Assembly (NCBI GenBank): GCA_963210315.1
Contig: OY723309.1
Location: 1,178,001-1,242,000 of the forward strand
Origin: Rhynchopus euleeides
Taxonomy: Eukaryota; Euglenozoa; Diplonemea; Diplonemida; Diplonemidae
Reading direction: 5' to 3'
DNA length: 64,000 nt
The notes under the pieces are model-generated. The model saw only the letters and a program-made list of their open reading frames with translations. It had not been told where the DNA came from and made no database searches. This document shows positions 51,546 to 61,800 of the stretch, one piece after another (the first letter of the stretch is position 1; each line of letters starts with the position of its first letter). Position numbers and translations under genes: made by a program.

Positions 51546-52597
51546 TAGGCTGATCGGTGACGATCGGTTACATGCCAAGGCTGATCGGGTTACAATCGGT
51601 TACATGCAAAGCCCAAAGTTAGAGGGCGGACCGTCAGGCTGGGGTCGATGCAACAAAAATTCTATTGTCCTCAGAAGGGCCACTAGACCCCAAAATCGGT
51701 CCCATATGGGTCCTGGGGGGGTCTGAGACCCTGTCGCACCCTGTCGTACCCTTGCCAAATGCGTTTAAACATGTTTTTTCGTGTTTTGGGACGACAACGT
51801 CGGGGCGCGGGCGGCTTCGCCGCCCGCGCCCCCCCGCGCCCCCTGGCCGTGTACGACCCCCTGCATCCGCCGCCCTCGCCCAGTAGCATACCTTCCTGCC
51901 GGGCCGTCGGACATGCCTGTTTCGTTTCCAGCTTCTGTATGTCAGCATATGGTACATGATCACGTGTCTCGAGGTGGACTTGGTTTGCTGCACGTGTCTG
52001 TTCGCAGCAACAGCTGCTGCACTACGACGTGGTGACGCCAGCTGGTCCCCGTTTTGCCCCTCGCCGGCAGGCTAGCCTTGAGGATTCTGGGCTGGGAGCG
52101 TTGTGTCTCGGTTAGGTTCCCTGCTGAGAAGTGACTACCACTTTTTCTTCGAAAATCGCATTGTCTCCAAGTATTTTTTGTTGCTTTTTGATCCCTACCA
52201 ATTTTGCTGAACGGTCCCTCCTCTACCCAAAGTTGTCTCTGATCCCGATTGTTTTTGCTAGTGACCACACACCACGTCTCTGCCGTCTCTGTCAACATGT
52301 ATTTTGCCACACCCCTGCCCGTCAACCAAGCCATTCACTGCCTAGTCTCGTGATTGCGGGTCGGGGTGATGGCCATTGTGCCCTTGTGAACCCCTGTGTG
52401 CCCTGTTTGGGACCCCATGTGGGGTGATAGAGAGGTGGTGAAGTGCCCCCCTGGACCCCCAGACCCCGAGAAACACCGAAAAATGGCAGTCTCGATGTGT
52501 GGTGGGGTCCGATTCCCCGTTTTTTCGGCCGAAATCGGACCAAATAATTTCGGAGATACAATTTTCTTAGGGATCTCTGTTAGCTACGCACCTGCTA
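51546..52597. other. R-end segment of the satellite-filled transposon
   Basis: At 51546-51606 there are two to three copies of ATCGGTTACATGCC-type sequence, the unit of the other element's array. A GC hairpin block (GCGGGCGGCTTCGCCGCCCG, 51808-51827) follows, then non-coding DNA and the R terminus. No ORF stands out. Confidence 0.6.
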
Positions 52598-52604
52598 CAT
52601 GAAC

Positions 52605-53656
52605 CGCCTGTGGTACGATAGACACGGATGGTCCACTAGCCGAGCGCTCACGTTCGCGCGCGAAGCGCGCGAATTTTTCCCCCCTTTTACCAGGTAGGGC
52701 AGCTGCCCTACCTATTAAAGTTTTGGGCACGAGCCCAGCGAGATCACTGTTTTACCCCCCTTTTCCCAATATTTCCGGTCAGGCGACCCAAAGGGGGGGG
52801 GGGTAAATTACCACGAATAGGACTGACACCTTTTCTCCCCCCTGCCCCTACCCCCTACTTCCCCCCCCCCCCCCCCCACCCTGCGTCCTCCACTGGGTCT
52901 TCTACCCACCTGACGAAAGGTACTCGATACCGGGCTGCCAGAGTGGTGGTTCACGCACTCCTGCACTGTCGTGAGTTGGCAGCCGAAACTGCGTAGTGGA
53001 TATACCCCACTACAAAAACACACTGACTTTCCCTTCCCCTCCTTCCCCTCCGCCATTTATTCGTACAATAAACAACGATAACAGGAGCACAAATTGTATG
53101 GTGTCAAGGAGAGACTACGGAGGTCACCCCAAAATACCGAATTTACCGTTTTTCCACCTGATTTTGCCCGAAACCAATCTCCGAAAATCTCCAGTTTACC
53201 ACCACCAAACGCCACCAAACTCCGCCAAACTCCACCAAACTCGGGCCAAAATCAGCTACAAAATGGAGGTCACTACCGTTTCTACCGGGCCCAGTAAGGG
53301 GAAGATGGGCCTGTGGGGTTGATGCGGTACTGGTTTTCGTCTTGGGAAGGGTCCCGTTGGGAAGAATATCCGATTTGCTTGACCGCACGACGCCGTTGGG
53401 TGAAGGAGAAGTCGTACGGTACACTTCCTGTTCCTGGACAGACCGGGTTCGATCCGTACTACAGGCCAACTGCCCCTAAAACAGGGAGGATGATAGCACT
53501 TGCACACCCGGACAATACTTGCACTGCATTCCTCCCCGGTTCTTGCACTGCGTGCAAGTCAGGGACCTGGAGTGCAAGTGCATAGTGGACTCCAACTCCC
53601 CTAGCCCGCTAGCGGGAGTCTGGGTACGAGTCTGAGACGCGAATGCGTGTCCTAGT
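52605..53656. other. Intergenic repeats, no gene
   Basis: Features seen are the 22-bp palindrome AGGTAGGGCAGCTGCCCTAC+CT at 52692-52713, a C run at 52859-52876, a CCACCAAACTC-like block at 53203-53242, and TTGCACTGC-type short repeats at 53500-53580. ORFs here are short and low-complexity. Confidence 0.5.
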
Positions 53657-54263
53657 CACACAGGCAATGCGAATCGCATTCTCGCATGCGAGAATGGGTA
53701 GACAGGTAGTTGGTCAATGAAACCGTCTCCTCTTCACTATATTCGACTCGCACGCAGCATCACACATTCAATTCTCCAAGTAGTCTGCCTGAAGGCAGCT
53801 GGAGGCAGTTTGGGTGGTGTAGCCGTCACGCGACGCGTTCAAGTCTGTCCACATATTGACACGGAGGTGGTTCTCACAGGGTATTTTGAGGGTTTCTCCG
53901 CTCGACGGGGGGCCAGGGGTGCAATTTTTACTGTTTTCCACGAGGATGTTGTCGGGAGGAGTTCAAGGCCTACCTGGTCCTGAGTGCGGCACACCTTGTT
54001 GCCGACACCCCCTTGGCCTTCTGGAAGAAAGCCAAGGCAGCCCTCCTCCCCGCCTTTGGCCGTACGTGGTGGAGCGTCTGCAGACCTGGCTGAGTATGAC
54101 GAACGTGGACTGCATCTTCAGCATCGCCACCGCGGAGAAGAAAGACGAGCACGCGTATCGCCAGGTGAGTACACCGTCAAGTTGTGCCCGAGGCGGGCAG
54201 GTGGTGTGCTGGGGTTTACGGGTGGTGGGTACCCCTGAGAATGCGACTCGCATTGCCTGTGTG
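53657..54263 (+). mobile_element. Degenerate small transposon with hAT-like remnant
   Basis: The 27-bp inverted repeats at 53657-53683 and 54237-54263 (GAGAATGCGACTCGCATTGC, then CTGTGTG) differ at one position. Between them plus-strand pieces read EFKAYLVLSAAHLVADTPLA, FWKKAKAALLPAFG and, in another frame, VERLQTWLSMTNVDCIFSIA, then TAEKKDEHAYRQ before GTGAGT. These resemble the C-terminal region of hAT transposases, with a frameshift. A 20-bp perfect palindrome CATTCTCGCATGCGAGAATG straddles the left repeat's edge at 53677-53696. Confidence 0.4.
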
Positions 54264-55835
54264 CCTAGTGGGAGTCGCGAGAAGGCCGCCCGTAGTCCGG
54301 CTCAAATTTCAGCGGCCGCACAGGATTTCCAGCCATTTTGGGTGAGGCCATCCCTTCCCAAAGTCGCATGAAGCTGAATGGCTGAAGTACCTCGCTGTGC
54401 CCAGTTCCCCTGCTGCAGCCAGGTAGCGGGCTGCCTCCTTGTCGCGGTGCAGCAACAGTTCGTTGGTGGCGGTGAGGGGGTTCCGGCTTGGCTCGTGGCG
54501 AAAGAAGGGAGACCCTCGATGGGGCGTGGCCCGGTGCTGCAGGCAGGGTACACGTACTGGTCTGCGTCCGGCTGCTGTGGTCATCGACAAGGCTGTGTGG
54601 TCTGTCCGAAGGAGGTGGAGGGTGGTCTCCCTCAGGTGGATCATCTGTGGATAAGGCCTTCGCGTCTCTCCGATCCTGCATGGGCTCAGGTCTCCAGATG
54701 ATCATCACCCCCTGCCTTGCTGTAGGTCGGTGGGATGGCTCCCGAGCTCCGCCTTGTAGCTGGCGCAGCGGAGTCGTGCAGGTCAGGCAGGCTCCTTGAG
54801 GCCTCCGAGGTGATGTGCACGCCCCACCCCGTGGTTCCTTGTAGAGTCGCAGACAGGTCCGTGCGCACGGTGGGAGCGTTCGTATCGTCCGTTCCGTTCC
54901 AGGTCCTGGAGAATACCTTTGGTTGAGTATTGACTCTCTCGGGTTCAAACCCCATTCAAGGTCCTTCGCTACGTCATGACTGGTCGTCAGTCAGAGGGGA
55001 AGAACGGCGTCCCTCACTTTTTTCACTGCTCACAGGAGCGAAGGCCAAGTCCAACATAAGTGGTAGCCTTGAAGAGAAGGCTCCTGATATCTCCAAGCAT
55101 TGCACCGAAGACCACACCTGCCCACCAGGTTCTTCCCCGTCAGTCGAACAGTCTTGTTCATGTTCTGGGCAGGGTGCTCTGCCTCGGTCACCCCGAAGCC
55201 TGCTTCAACTAGGCTAGCCCAACATCTTCCCTCAGTGTTCTCACAGGGGTGTCCTCAGTATCTGGGTCCCTACGGCAAGGCAGCGTACCAGGCTTTGCGA
55301 ACCCGAAACAGGCTGTCCTGGTGGTTGCATACCGCCGCAAGCATGACCCTGTTGCTGCGTAGTCATGTTTTCTGTGAAGTGGGGTGGCGACAGGGTGTAA
55401 GTCACGAGGGGAAGGGCATGTGGAACGGCCACTGCCCAGTCCCCAGCGCCCTCCGCCCCATGGGACATTCGATTTTTTGCAGGGAACCACCACACAACAC
55501 CGCACAACACCACCGAACGCCACCAAACTCCACTAAACTCCACCAAACTCCTCCAAACTCCGCCAAACTCCACCAAACTCCACCAAACTCGGGTCAAAAT
55601 CAGGTGGTTTTTACCGTTTTTACCGCTAGTTTACCGCTGGGCATTAGTCACAAAACCGGTTTTTTTTACCGGTAACCGGACATGGGACACGCGGGACAGG
55701 CGGACCGGTAAAACCGGTAGGTGGCACCGGTTTTTTTGTGTCTTGTCAAAACTTTTTTGGCGGTTTTCTGGTGACCGTCTATAGGGGGACCCTTTTCAAA
55801 AATTTTTCCGGGGTGGGCCTATTTTGCATATTTGA
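54264..55835. other. Intergenic, with CCACCAAACTC tandem repeats
   Basis: An 11-bp phrase CCACCAAACTC and close variants are tandem at about 55505-55590 and partly at 53203-53242. Several ORFs exist on both strands at 54265-54950, but their Pro/Arg/Ser-rich composition gives no family. Nothing else is recognised. Confidence 0.4.
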
Positions 55836-56673
55836 GCCCGATTTCAAACCTCCCACGAAGCGGGTGGCCCTCCCGCCCACAACAACTTGGCGCCAGGTGG
55901 TGCTCAGCAGAGTGGTGGCTCACACAACACAGCCCCAGCCCCCTCTGCCGCGCAGCCAGGTGGTGCCCAGCAGAGTGGTGGCTCATACAACACAGCCCCA
56001 GCCCCCTCTGCCGCCCCGGTGCCGCCAGTGCCGATGCCGCGGCCCCTCCCTGGGCCCTTGCCCCGTCAGCCAACCCAGGCGCCGCCGCAGGACCCCCGGG
56101 ACACCAAACCACCCTTCCTCGCATCCGCTGCCGCGGCTCGTCGGGAGCAGTCTCTGAAGCAGGCGAAGAAGGTACGCGCCGAGGCCCGCAGCCGGATGTG
56201 CGCCCGGATGTCTGTGGACGAGGAGCCTCAGACACCGACCACGGGTGGACAGCAGGCGCAGGCAGTTGCGAATGGCGGCTTCAACAACAACGACCCAGCC
56301 CCTTCCGACTGCCGCATGACACACGCGTCCACCACCCCAACCACCCCCACCGAGATGTCGATGGACCCGCGCGCCGAAGACGAAGATCTATTCTCATTCG
56401 AGAATGCGCAGCGCGGCGTAGAGCGGAGCAACCGCACTCCCCCACGCGTTCCCCAGTTCCCCCCTCTCCCCTCCAGTGTTGAGCGCCCGCCCAGGGTACG
56501 TGACGTGTGAAGTACCGACGCCCCGGCTTGCCGGGGCCTGGGCATTTGTTGATTCTCCCCGACCTCAGGGCCCTGTGAATGCTAGATCTCCCCGGTCCGG
56601 CCCTGTTTTTGTCCCGCCAGCACTGAGTCACCTGCAGCTCAACCCCGGCCAGTGCGCGGTTTGTTTGTCCTAG
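55836..56673 (+). CDS. Two-exon gene or transposon-gene remnant, unknown
   Basis: Exon 1 is open from 55836 to 56495. It contains a 72-bp tandem duplication (APGGAQQSGGSHNTAPAPSA, twice), a Pro-rich part, a basic helix (RREQSLKQAKKVRAEARSRM) and an acidic, Thr/Pro-rich tail. A 73-bp intron follows with donor GTACGT at 56496 and pyrimidine-rich acceptor GACCTCAG ending at 56568. Exon 2 (56569-56673) continues in phase as GPVNARSPRSGPVFV, PPALSHLQLNPGQCAVCLS and a stop. The 5' end is not found, since a stop lies just upstream of 55836 and an earlier exon would be needed. It could be a host gene or the end of a retroelement ORF. No domain is recognised. Confidence 0.45.
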
Positions 56674-58300
56674 AGAGCAGCAGAGAGAAGCGAGAGTGAG
56701 AGGGATTTGAGGCCCCCCGCCCCCAGGTTCCCTGCCCACCTGGTCGCACCCAAGTGCCTCACACCGGTTCTCTCCCCACCCGGTGATCCACCTGACGGAT
56801 ACTTCGACAAAAATTTCAAAGGAATTTCTGAGTTTTGAGCCCGTTTTGAGGCCTAAAACGCGTCATCGAATTTCCATTTTTCTGCCCATACGGGCAGGGA
56901 CTTGGCCAAAATAGCTCAAAAATTTTTCCGGGGGGCTTCGCCCCCCGGACCCCCCTTGTGGGGGGCTCCGCCCCCCACGCCCCCCGCCCCCCCCCCCCCC
57001 CCACCTCCCTCCCGGCCGGGGGCCGGTTCGGTCGGTCGTCGGCTGCGGCCAAAGGGCGTGCGGTAGCCGACGCCCTTTTGTGCTCGCCTCCTCCCTCCGA
57101 CACCTGGTAGATCCTGCTTGGTCGGTACCGAAGCCGTCTCGACGCCCTGACTTCCGGGGTTGGCAAGGGCTGCGTGAGGGCTGCGAATGTGCGTGCCAGG
57201 GGGCAACCGTCAGTGAGTCAGGGCGTAGGGCGCAGCAGCTGTGGCAACGCGGAGCAATGTGCCCCGTCAGCGACACCGCGAAACCTCCCGTTGGTGGCCG
57301 TCGGACACCAACGGGAGGTTTCGCGGGAATACTGCTGCCGACGAACGAACAATGGCGGCGGCTCCACATACTCACCGGAGTCGACACGTGTACCCCCCGT
57401 GGTACTCAGCGTGCCGCCGTCAGTCTCCTCGCGGTCGACTTCACCTTGGCGAAGCGGAGGTGTGCCCCTCACAGGGGCCACCATCGCATGCCGCATCGTG
57501 GTGCATGGTGGAGCGTTGCAGTGCAGTGTGCTCCTCAACTTTGTGTCACGCTTCCTGCACCTGGGTGTGGACAACGGGTGTGCTCACTTCTCCCAGCATA
57601 GCTGGCGGTGGGTGGCACGTGCTGGAGCGACTTCCAGGTTGATCTGGTGCAGACCTGAGGATGGCGTGGCTGACGCAGGGCGGTACAGTGGGACGCCTGG
57701 ACCGGCACTCCTAAGGCCGTCTGCCATGTCCTCCCCCCGCGCGCCCGGGCAGTGCCTTCGCTTACTGTCGAGCTACCGAGTCTCTGGGGTACGGCTTCAA
57801 AAGTGGACCGTGCCTGGCACCAACGACCTGTGTCCGTGCGTTGCTGACCGTGCACTGCTCTCGTTTCGAGTCCCTATCAGCAGCACCAAGTCGTACGTCG
57901 CCGTCCTGGGCTGTGCCGGTCCCCTAACCCCGTCCCCGTGTCGCAGGGGGCAGTGGGTGACCACGGGGTGGATTCCCTAACACCCCACCCGCGAGGCCGG
58001 GCACAGGAAGCGTCCCCAAAAATTCTGGAATTTGAAAAATGAGCTCACTTTGCTAAACTGGACCCAACTCCCCACACTCTTTTTTTTGGTCATTTTCCCC
58101 GATTTTACCGGTTTGTCCCCGGATGTCCCCCCGTGTCCCCCCGTGTCTTAAGGTGACCTCCTACGTATTACGTACAGACACCTGGTCGTGTTTTAGTGAT
58201 ACTGTGTTGCGGCCCAACCATCAAGCCACTGACAGACAACTGCCACACACCCTCCCATTGTGCATTGATCTGCCTTGTACAGCATATCTGGTGCCGTGAC
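56674..58300. other. Intergenic, GC-hairpin rich
   Basis: GGGGGGCTTCGCCCCCC and GGGGGGCTCCGCCCCCC hairpins lie at 56929-56976. A perfect 21-bp stem lies at 57276-57326. A long plus frame (57174-57980) is open, but its composition looks like non-coding GC-rich DNA, and I do not call it. Confidence 0.4.
57276..57326. other. Perfect 21-bp stem, 9-nt loop hairpin
   Basis: CCGCGAAACCTCCCGTTGGTG is followed by GCCGTCGGA and the exact reverse complement. No terminator-like U run follows. It may be a tiny fold-back insertion or a structured RNA. Confidence 0.85.
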
Positions 58301-58376
58301 GACAAAAAGGACCAACATTGCAAGAAGGTGCTGGGAGACTTACTTTTCTATTCATTCTCGACGATCAAACCCCCTT
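58301..58376 (+). repeat. Dispersed motif upstream of the EF-hand/WD40 gene
   Basis: AAAAAGGACCAACATTGCAAG, AAGGTGCTGGGAGACTTAC and TTCATTCTCGACGATCAAAC match the R-arm sequence at 29375-29445 over about 75 bp. A second phrase, CATTCTTGTGCTCC...TTTCACTACCCCC at 58685-58725, also occurs in that arm at 29935-29980, in the same order. Confidence 0.75.
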
Positions 58377-58810
58377 CAGATACTCGCGGCACACATGGGG
58401 TAGGTGTCTCCCCTTACTCACACCCCCCCCCCCCCACCTCCTGACATGCAAATGGAATGACTGAAGACATCACTGCGGTCACATAGGCTACATGAACCTG
58501 ACTACAATGATGACACCAGTTACGCACATTTCCACAGATGAGTGCCTTGACGTTTGATCATGAGAACCAAAGAACGTTTTTGCATACCATCACAGCCTAA
58601 TTGCCCACACAGTACAACAACACAACACAGGCCGGAAAAAACACTGGATTTCAGACACAACCTGCATAACGAGTGAAGGGTGATCATTCTTGTGCTCCCT
58701 TCAAATTCGATTTCACTACCCCCCCACCTCCCCTGCATTGTGCTTCCTTCCACTATCCACCGCTCCCCCCTCTCCCACCCACCCCTCTACCCTGCGGGTT
58801 CTTGTATTTT

Positions 58811-61800
58811 ATGGCGATGCTGACCGATGCAGCCGCGGCACCCGTCAGGGCGCGACCCCGACCCTCGCGTGTGCTGAACCAGATCGATCTCAGCGGTGGG
58901 GAAGAGAAGAACACGGAGCCCCTTGAAGAGTTCATCACGCTAGCTCAGCTGAAGCAGATCAAGAGGTGTTTTGACGGCCGGGCGACCCTGACGCGGGAGG
59001 AATTCACAGAGGCGCTGCGCGCGATCCTTCCGACGAGTGTGGCGGAGTGCGATGTGACAGACTGGTTCGCCCGCATCGACCTGACCGGTGAGGGGTTGCT
59101 TTCGTGGGATGACTTTAGCGGATATCTCGTGCAGCGCAGTCACAACAAGGTGGTGCAGGAGGACTCCCGTTTTGAGTATCAGAAGCAGCTGGACTATTCA
59201 CGGAACCCGGAGGATTTGCATCGGGACATGATAACTTGCACGCTCGCCCACCCACACACCGGGAAGATCTTCACCTGCGGGAGGGACGGGATTGTCAAGC
59301 AGTGGCACCACGGTACCCTACACCATGAAAAGGTGCTCCACAACGCAGGGGCGTGGATAACATCAGCAGGGTTTCTGCGGCAGGGCAGCAGGCTTCTTGT
59401 GACATCTGTTGACAGGCGGCTCCATCTATTCGACGTCGCCTCGGGGAACCTCCTCTGCACATACGCTGGGAAGAAGTATGCCTCGGAGCGGAAGGAGACA
59501 CATCTCCGGAGGCATCTCACCGACACCTCGAAGTATGGCATTAAGGTGGACTTCCCGCGGCAGGCCCAGACCTGTGTGGGGGACGACACAACGATCCAGG
59601 CCTTTGCGGGGATGATGAGCAAAACAGTCACCGGGCAGGACCGGGATCCCTCCGAGGTGGCTGTGACACCCCTCTTCGATCTCTGCTCCACACCCATGTC
59701 GCAGTGCTGCATCGAAGGGGGTTCCCGGGAGATATCCGCACTGGGTCTGTCGGATGGCACGCTGCAGGTATACCCCCTCGAGGCGGGTGATGACGGGATG
59801 TGCCGTTGGAAGTGCAAATCGCAGCTCCACTCTGCGACGGTGTCGAAGCTGCATTACTCAAATTACCTCTCCGGGCTGATCAGCTCCAGCTGGGATGGAT
59901 CCCTCAAAATCTTCAACTTCCATAAAGAGCAGGTTTCACAGCATTTCGCTGGCCCTGGGGGGCACCAGAAGGCGGTCTTCGCATTCGATTGGAGCGAGGA
60001 GCTCCAGATCCTCGCGAGTTGCGGGTCAGAGAGGAATGTGTATATATGGAACCCATTTCTGTCCCATCCGGTGTTCAGGATTGACGGGCACCAGCAGCCT
60101 CTTGTCGGGGTGTCTCTAAACTACCAGCTCAACCAGATGCTGACTCTGTCACAGGATAAGTGCATTAAAGTGTGGGATGTGCGGACCTTTCGATGCGTGC
60201 AGACCATTGTCGACAATGCAGGGTATCACCCGGAGAACTATCTGTCCTCGCTGTGTTTTGATTCGAAGAGGAACAGGATTATCGCGTGTGCGACGTGCCC
60301 CATATCCTGGTCCCTCGCGCGAGTGACGAGCAATTTTGCACCAAGCTATACAGGGCATCAGGCTCCTGTACTGGCGGCGTTCTACAGCAAGAAGCTCAAT
60401 CGGATTCTCAGCGTTGATAGGAGGCACATCATATCGTGGAGCTGCGAGCGCGGGGGGAAGCTGTTCCACCACAACCTCAGCAAGCAGATCCCGCACAGCC
60501 AGCAGCGGCTCGGTCTGATCGTCACCCGCGCCGCGGCGGACAGGCGGGGGTCGCGCCTCATCACCGGGACCGACAAGGGGTCTGTCATAGTGTGGAACCT
60601 GCAGAACTGCCACATCTCCTCCGTTGGGGAGTGCCCCATTCCACCTGCAGAATGCACCGCCGTCCTCCACTGCCAGCGGAAGGACCTATGGTACGTCGCA
60701 TGCGCTGTGGGTGCGTCTCTCCACCTCTACGACGACTCAGATGACCTCAACGTCATGCGGCTGGTCGGAAAGTTCTCCACTGCAACCGTCAGCTCCGGGG
60801 TGTCACCACCGAGCATCACCGCCATTGCCCTGTGCGGGGCAGCGCTGTATGCGCTTGGCCTCGACGACGGCAGGGTGCTGATGTACAACCCCGACCTGGA
60901 GAGGTGCGGGGCTCTGCCCACGCTGCCCTCCTGCAGGCAGTCGGTGGAGTATCTCGCCCCGCTCACCTCACAGATTGTGGTTGCCGCGCACTCCGATGGG
61001 ACTATCTGTATCGCAAACTGCCTCACCCGATGCATCGTCGCGTCGTTCAACGCGCTGCAGCGCAGCGACACCACGCTGTACAGCGCAAAGCTCTCTAAAC
61101 AGAGGCAGGAGATCCTCGTCGGCGACGCGGAGGGGCGGGTCCACGTCTGGAAGATAGGCTCTGTCCGCAGGCAGACCCCGCCACTGCCCCCTCCCTCTGC
61201 TGCCGATTCCTCCGCCATAGCCGCAGATGCGCCGCACGCCAGCAGCAGCAAGGCATGCGGGGTGCAACCCAGCACGTCTGGCCCCCCTGCGCAGGGCACC
61301 CTTCTGGACGAGCCCTCTGCGGCCAGCGGGGGGGCAGAAGGGGCGGGGGGCGTGGAGGCCGCTGGGGGTGAGCCGGCCGACCCAGCCACAGCTGCGGAGA
61401 GCGGGGGTGTCAGCAGCGCTGTCAATCCGAACCCGGAAGGTGGGGGAGGGGGTGGAGGTGGGGCTCGCGACGAGCAGAGCGAGCCCCCGCTGGGGGAGAT
61501 CTCCAACACGCTGTCAGGGGAGGCGTTTGCCGCGCGGTGGTGCGCCTCCTTCCAGGCGCACACCGAGGCGGTTGTCTGCGTCACCAGCATATGCCCCACA
61601 CCCACAACCCCCGGAGACAGGCCGGATTCTCTTCCCCCGATGTCCTGCATTGTGACGGGGTCCCTCGACTGCCAGCTGAAGATCTTCACAGAATCGGGCG
61701 GGCACATCGGGACCTATGGGAACACAGCCCAGTTTGATGTGCACGATGCTACCAAATGGTGTAAGTCGACCGTCCGGCCTGCGGAGGCAGCGCCCCCTCC

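Larger units (their letters stand above)
46279..52597 (+). mobile_element. Non-autonomous satellite-filled transposon with 7-bp TSD
   Basis: The ends TAGCAGGTGCGTAGC and GCTACGCACCTGCTA are perfect inverted repeats. They are flanked by the direct repeat CATGAAC at 46272-46278 and 52598-52604. The L subterminal region (TCGCATTGTCTTCACCAGCC, then GGTCCGGAACC, then CTAAATGCTCGAT) and the R subterminal region (GGATCTCTGTTAGC, AATAATTTCGGAGATAC) correspond to the L and R ends of the 18990 element. About 75% of the 6.3-kb element is a tandem array. No transposase is present, so it probably depends on the 1,891-residue protein or a relative. Confidence 0.85.

Noticed and set aside
53440..53465. tRNA gene suggested by GGGTTCGATCC
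   Set aside because: It is a lone B-box-like sequence; no cloverleaf can be drawn around it.
54265..54948. Minus-strand 227-residue frame
   Set aside because: Its composition is Pro/Arg/Ser/Thr-rich and shadow-like, and competing frames exist on both strands.
54930..54965. tRNA gene suggested by GGTTCAAACCCC
   Set aside because: A T-arm-like phrase only; the stems do not pair and no acceptor, D or anticodon arms can be placed.
57174..57980. 268-residue frame in GC-rich DNA
   Set aside because: It crosses a perfect hairpin, has no domain or repeat logic, and overlapping frames are similarly open.
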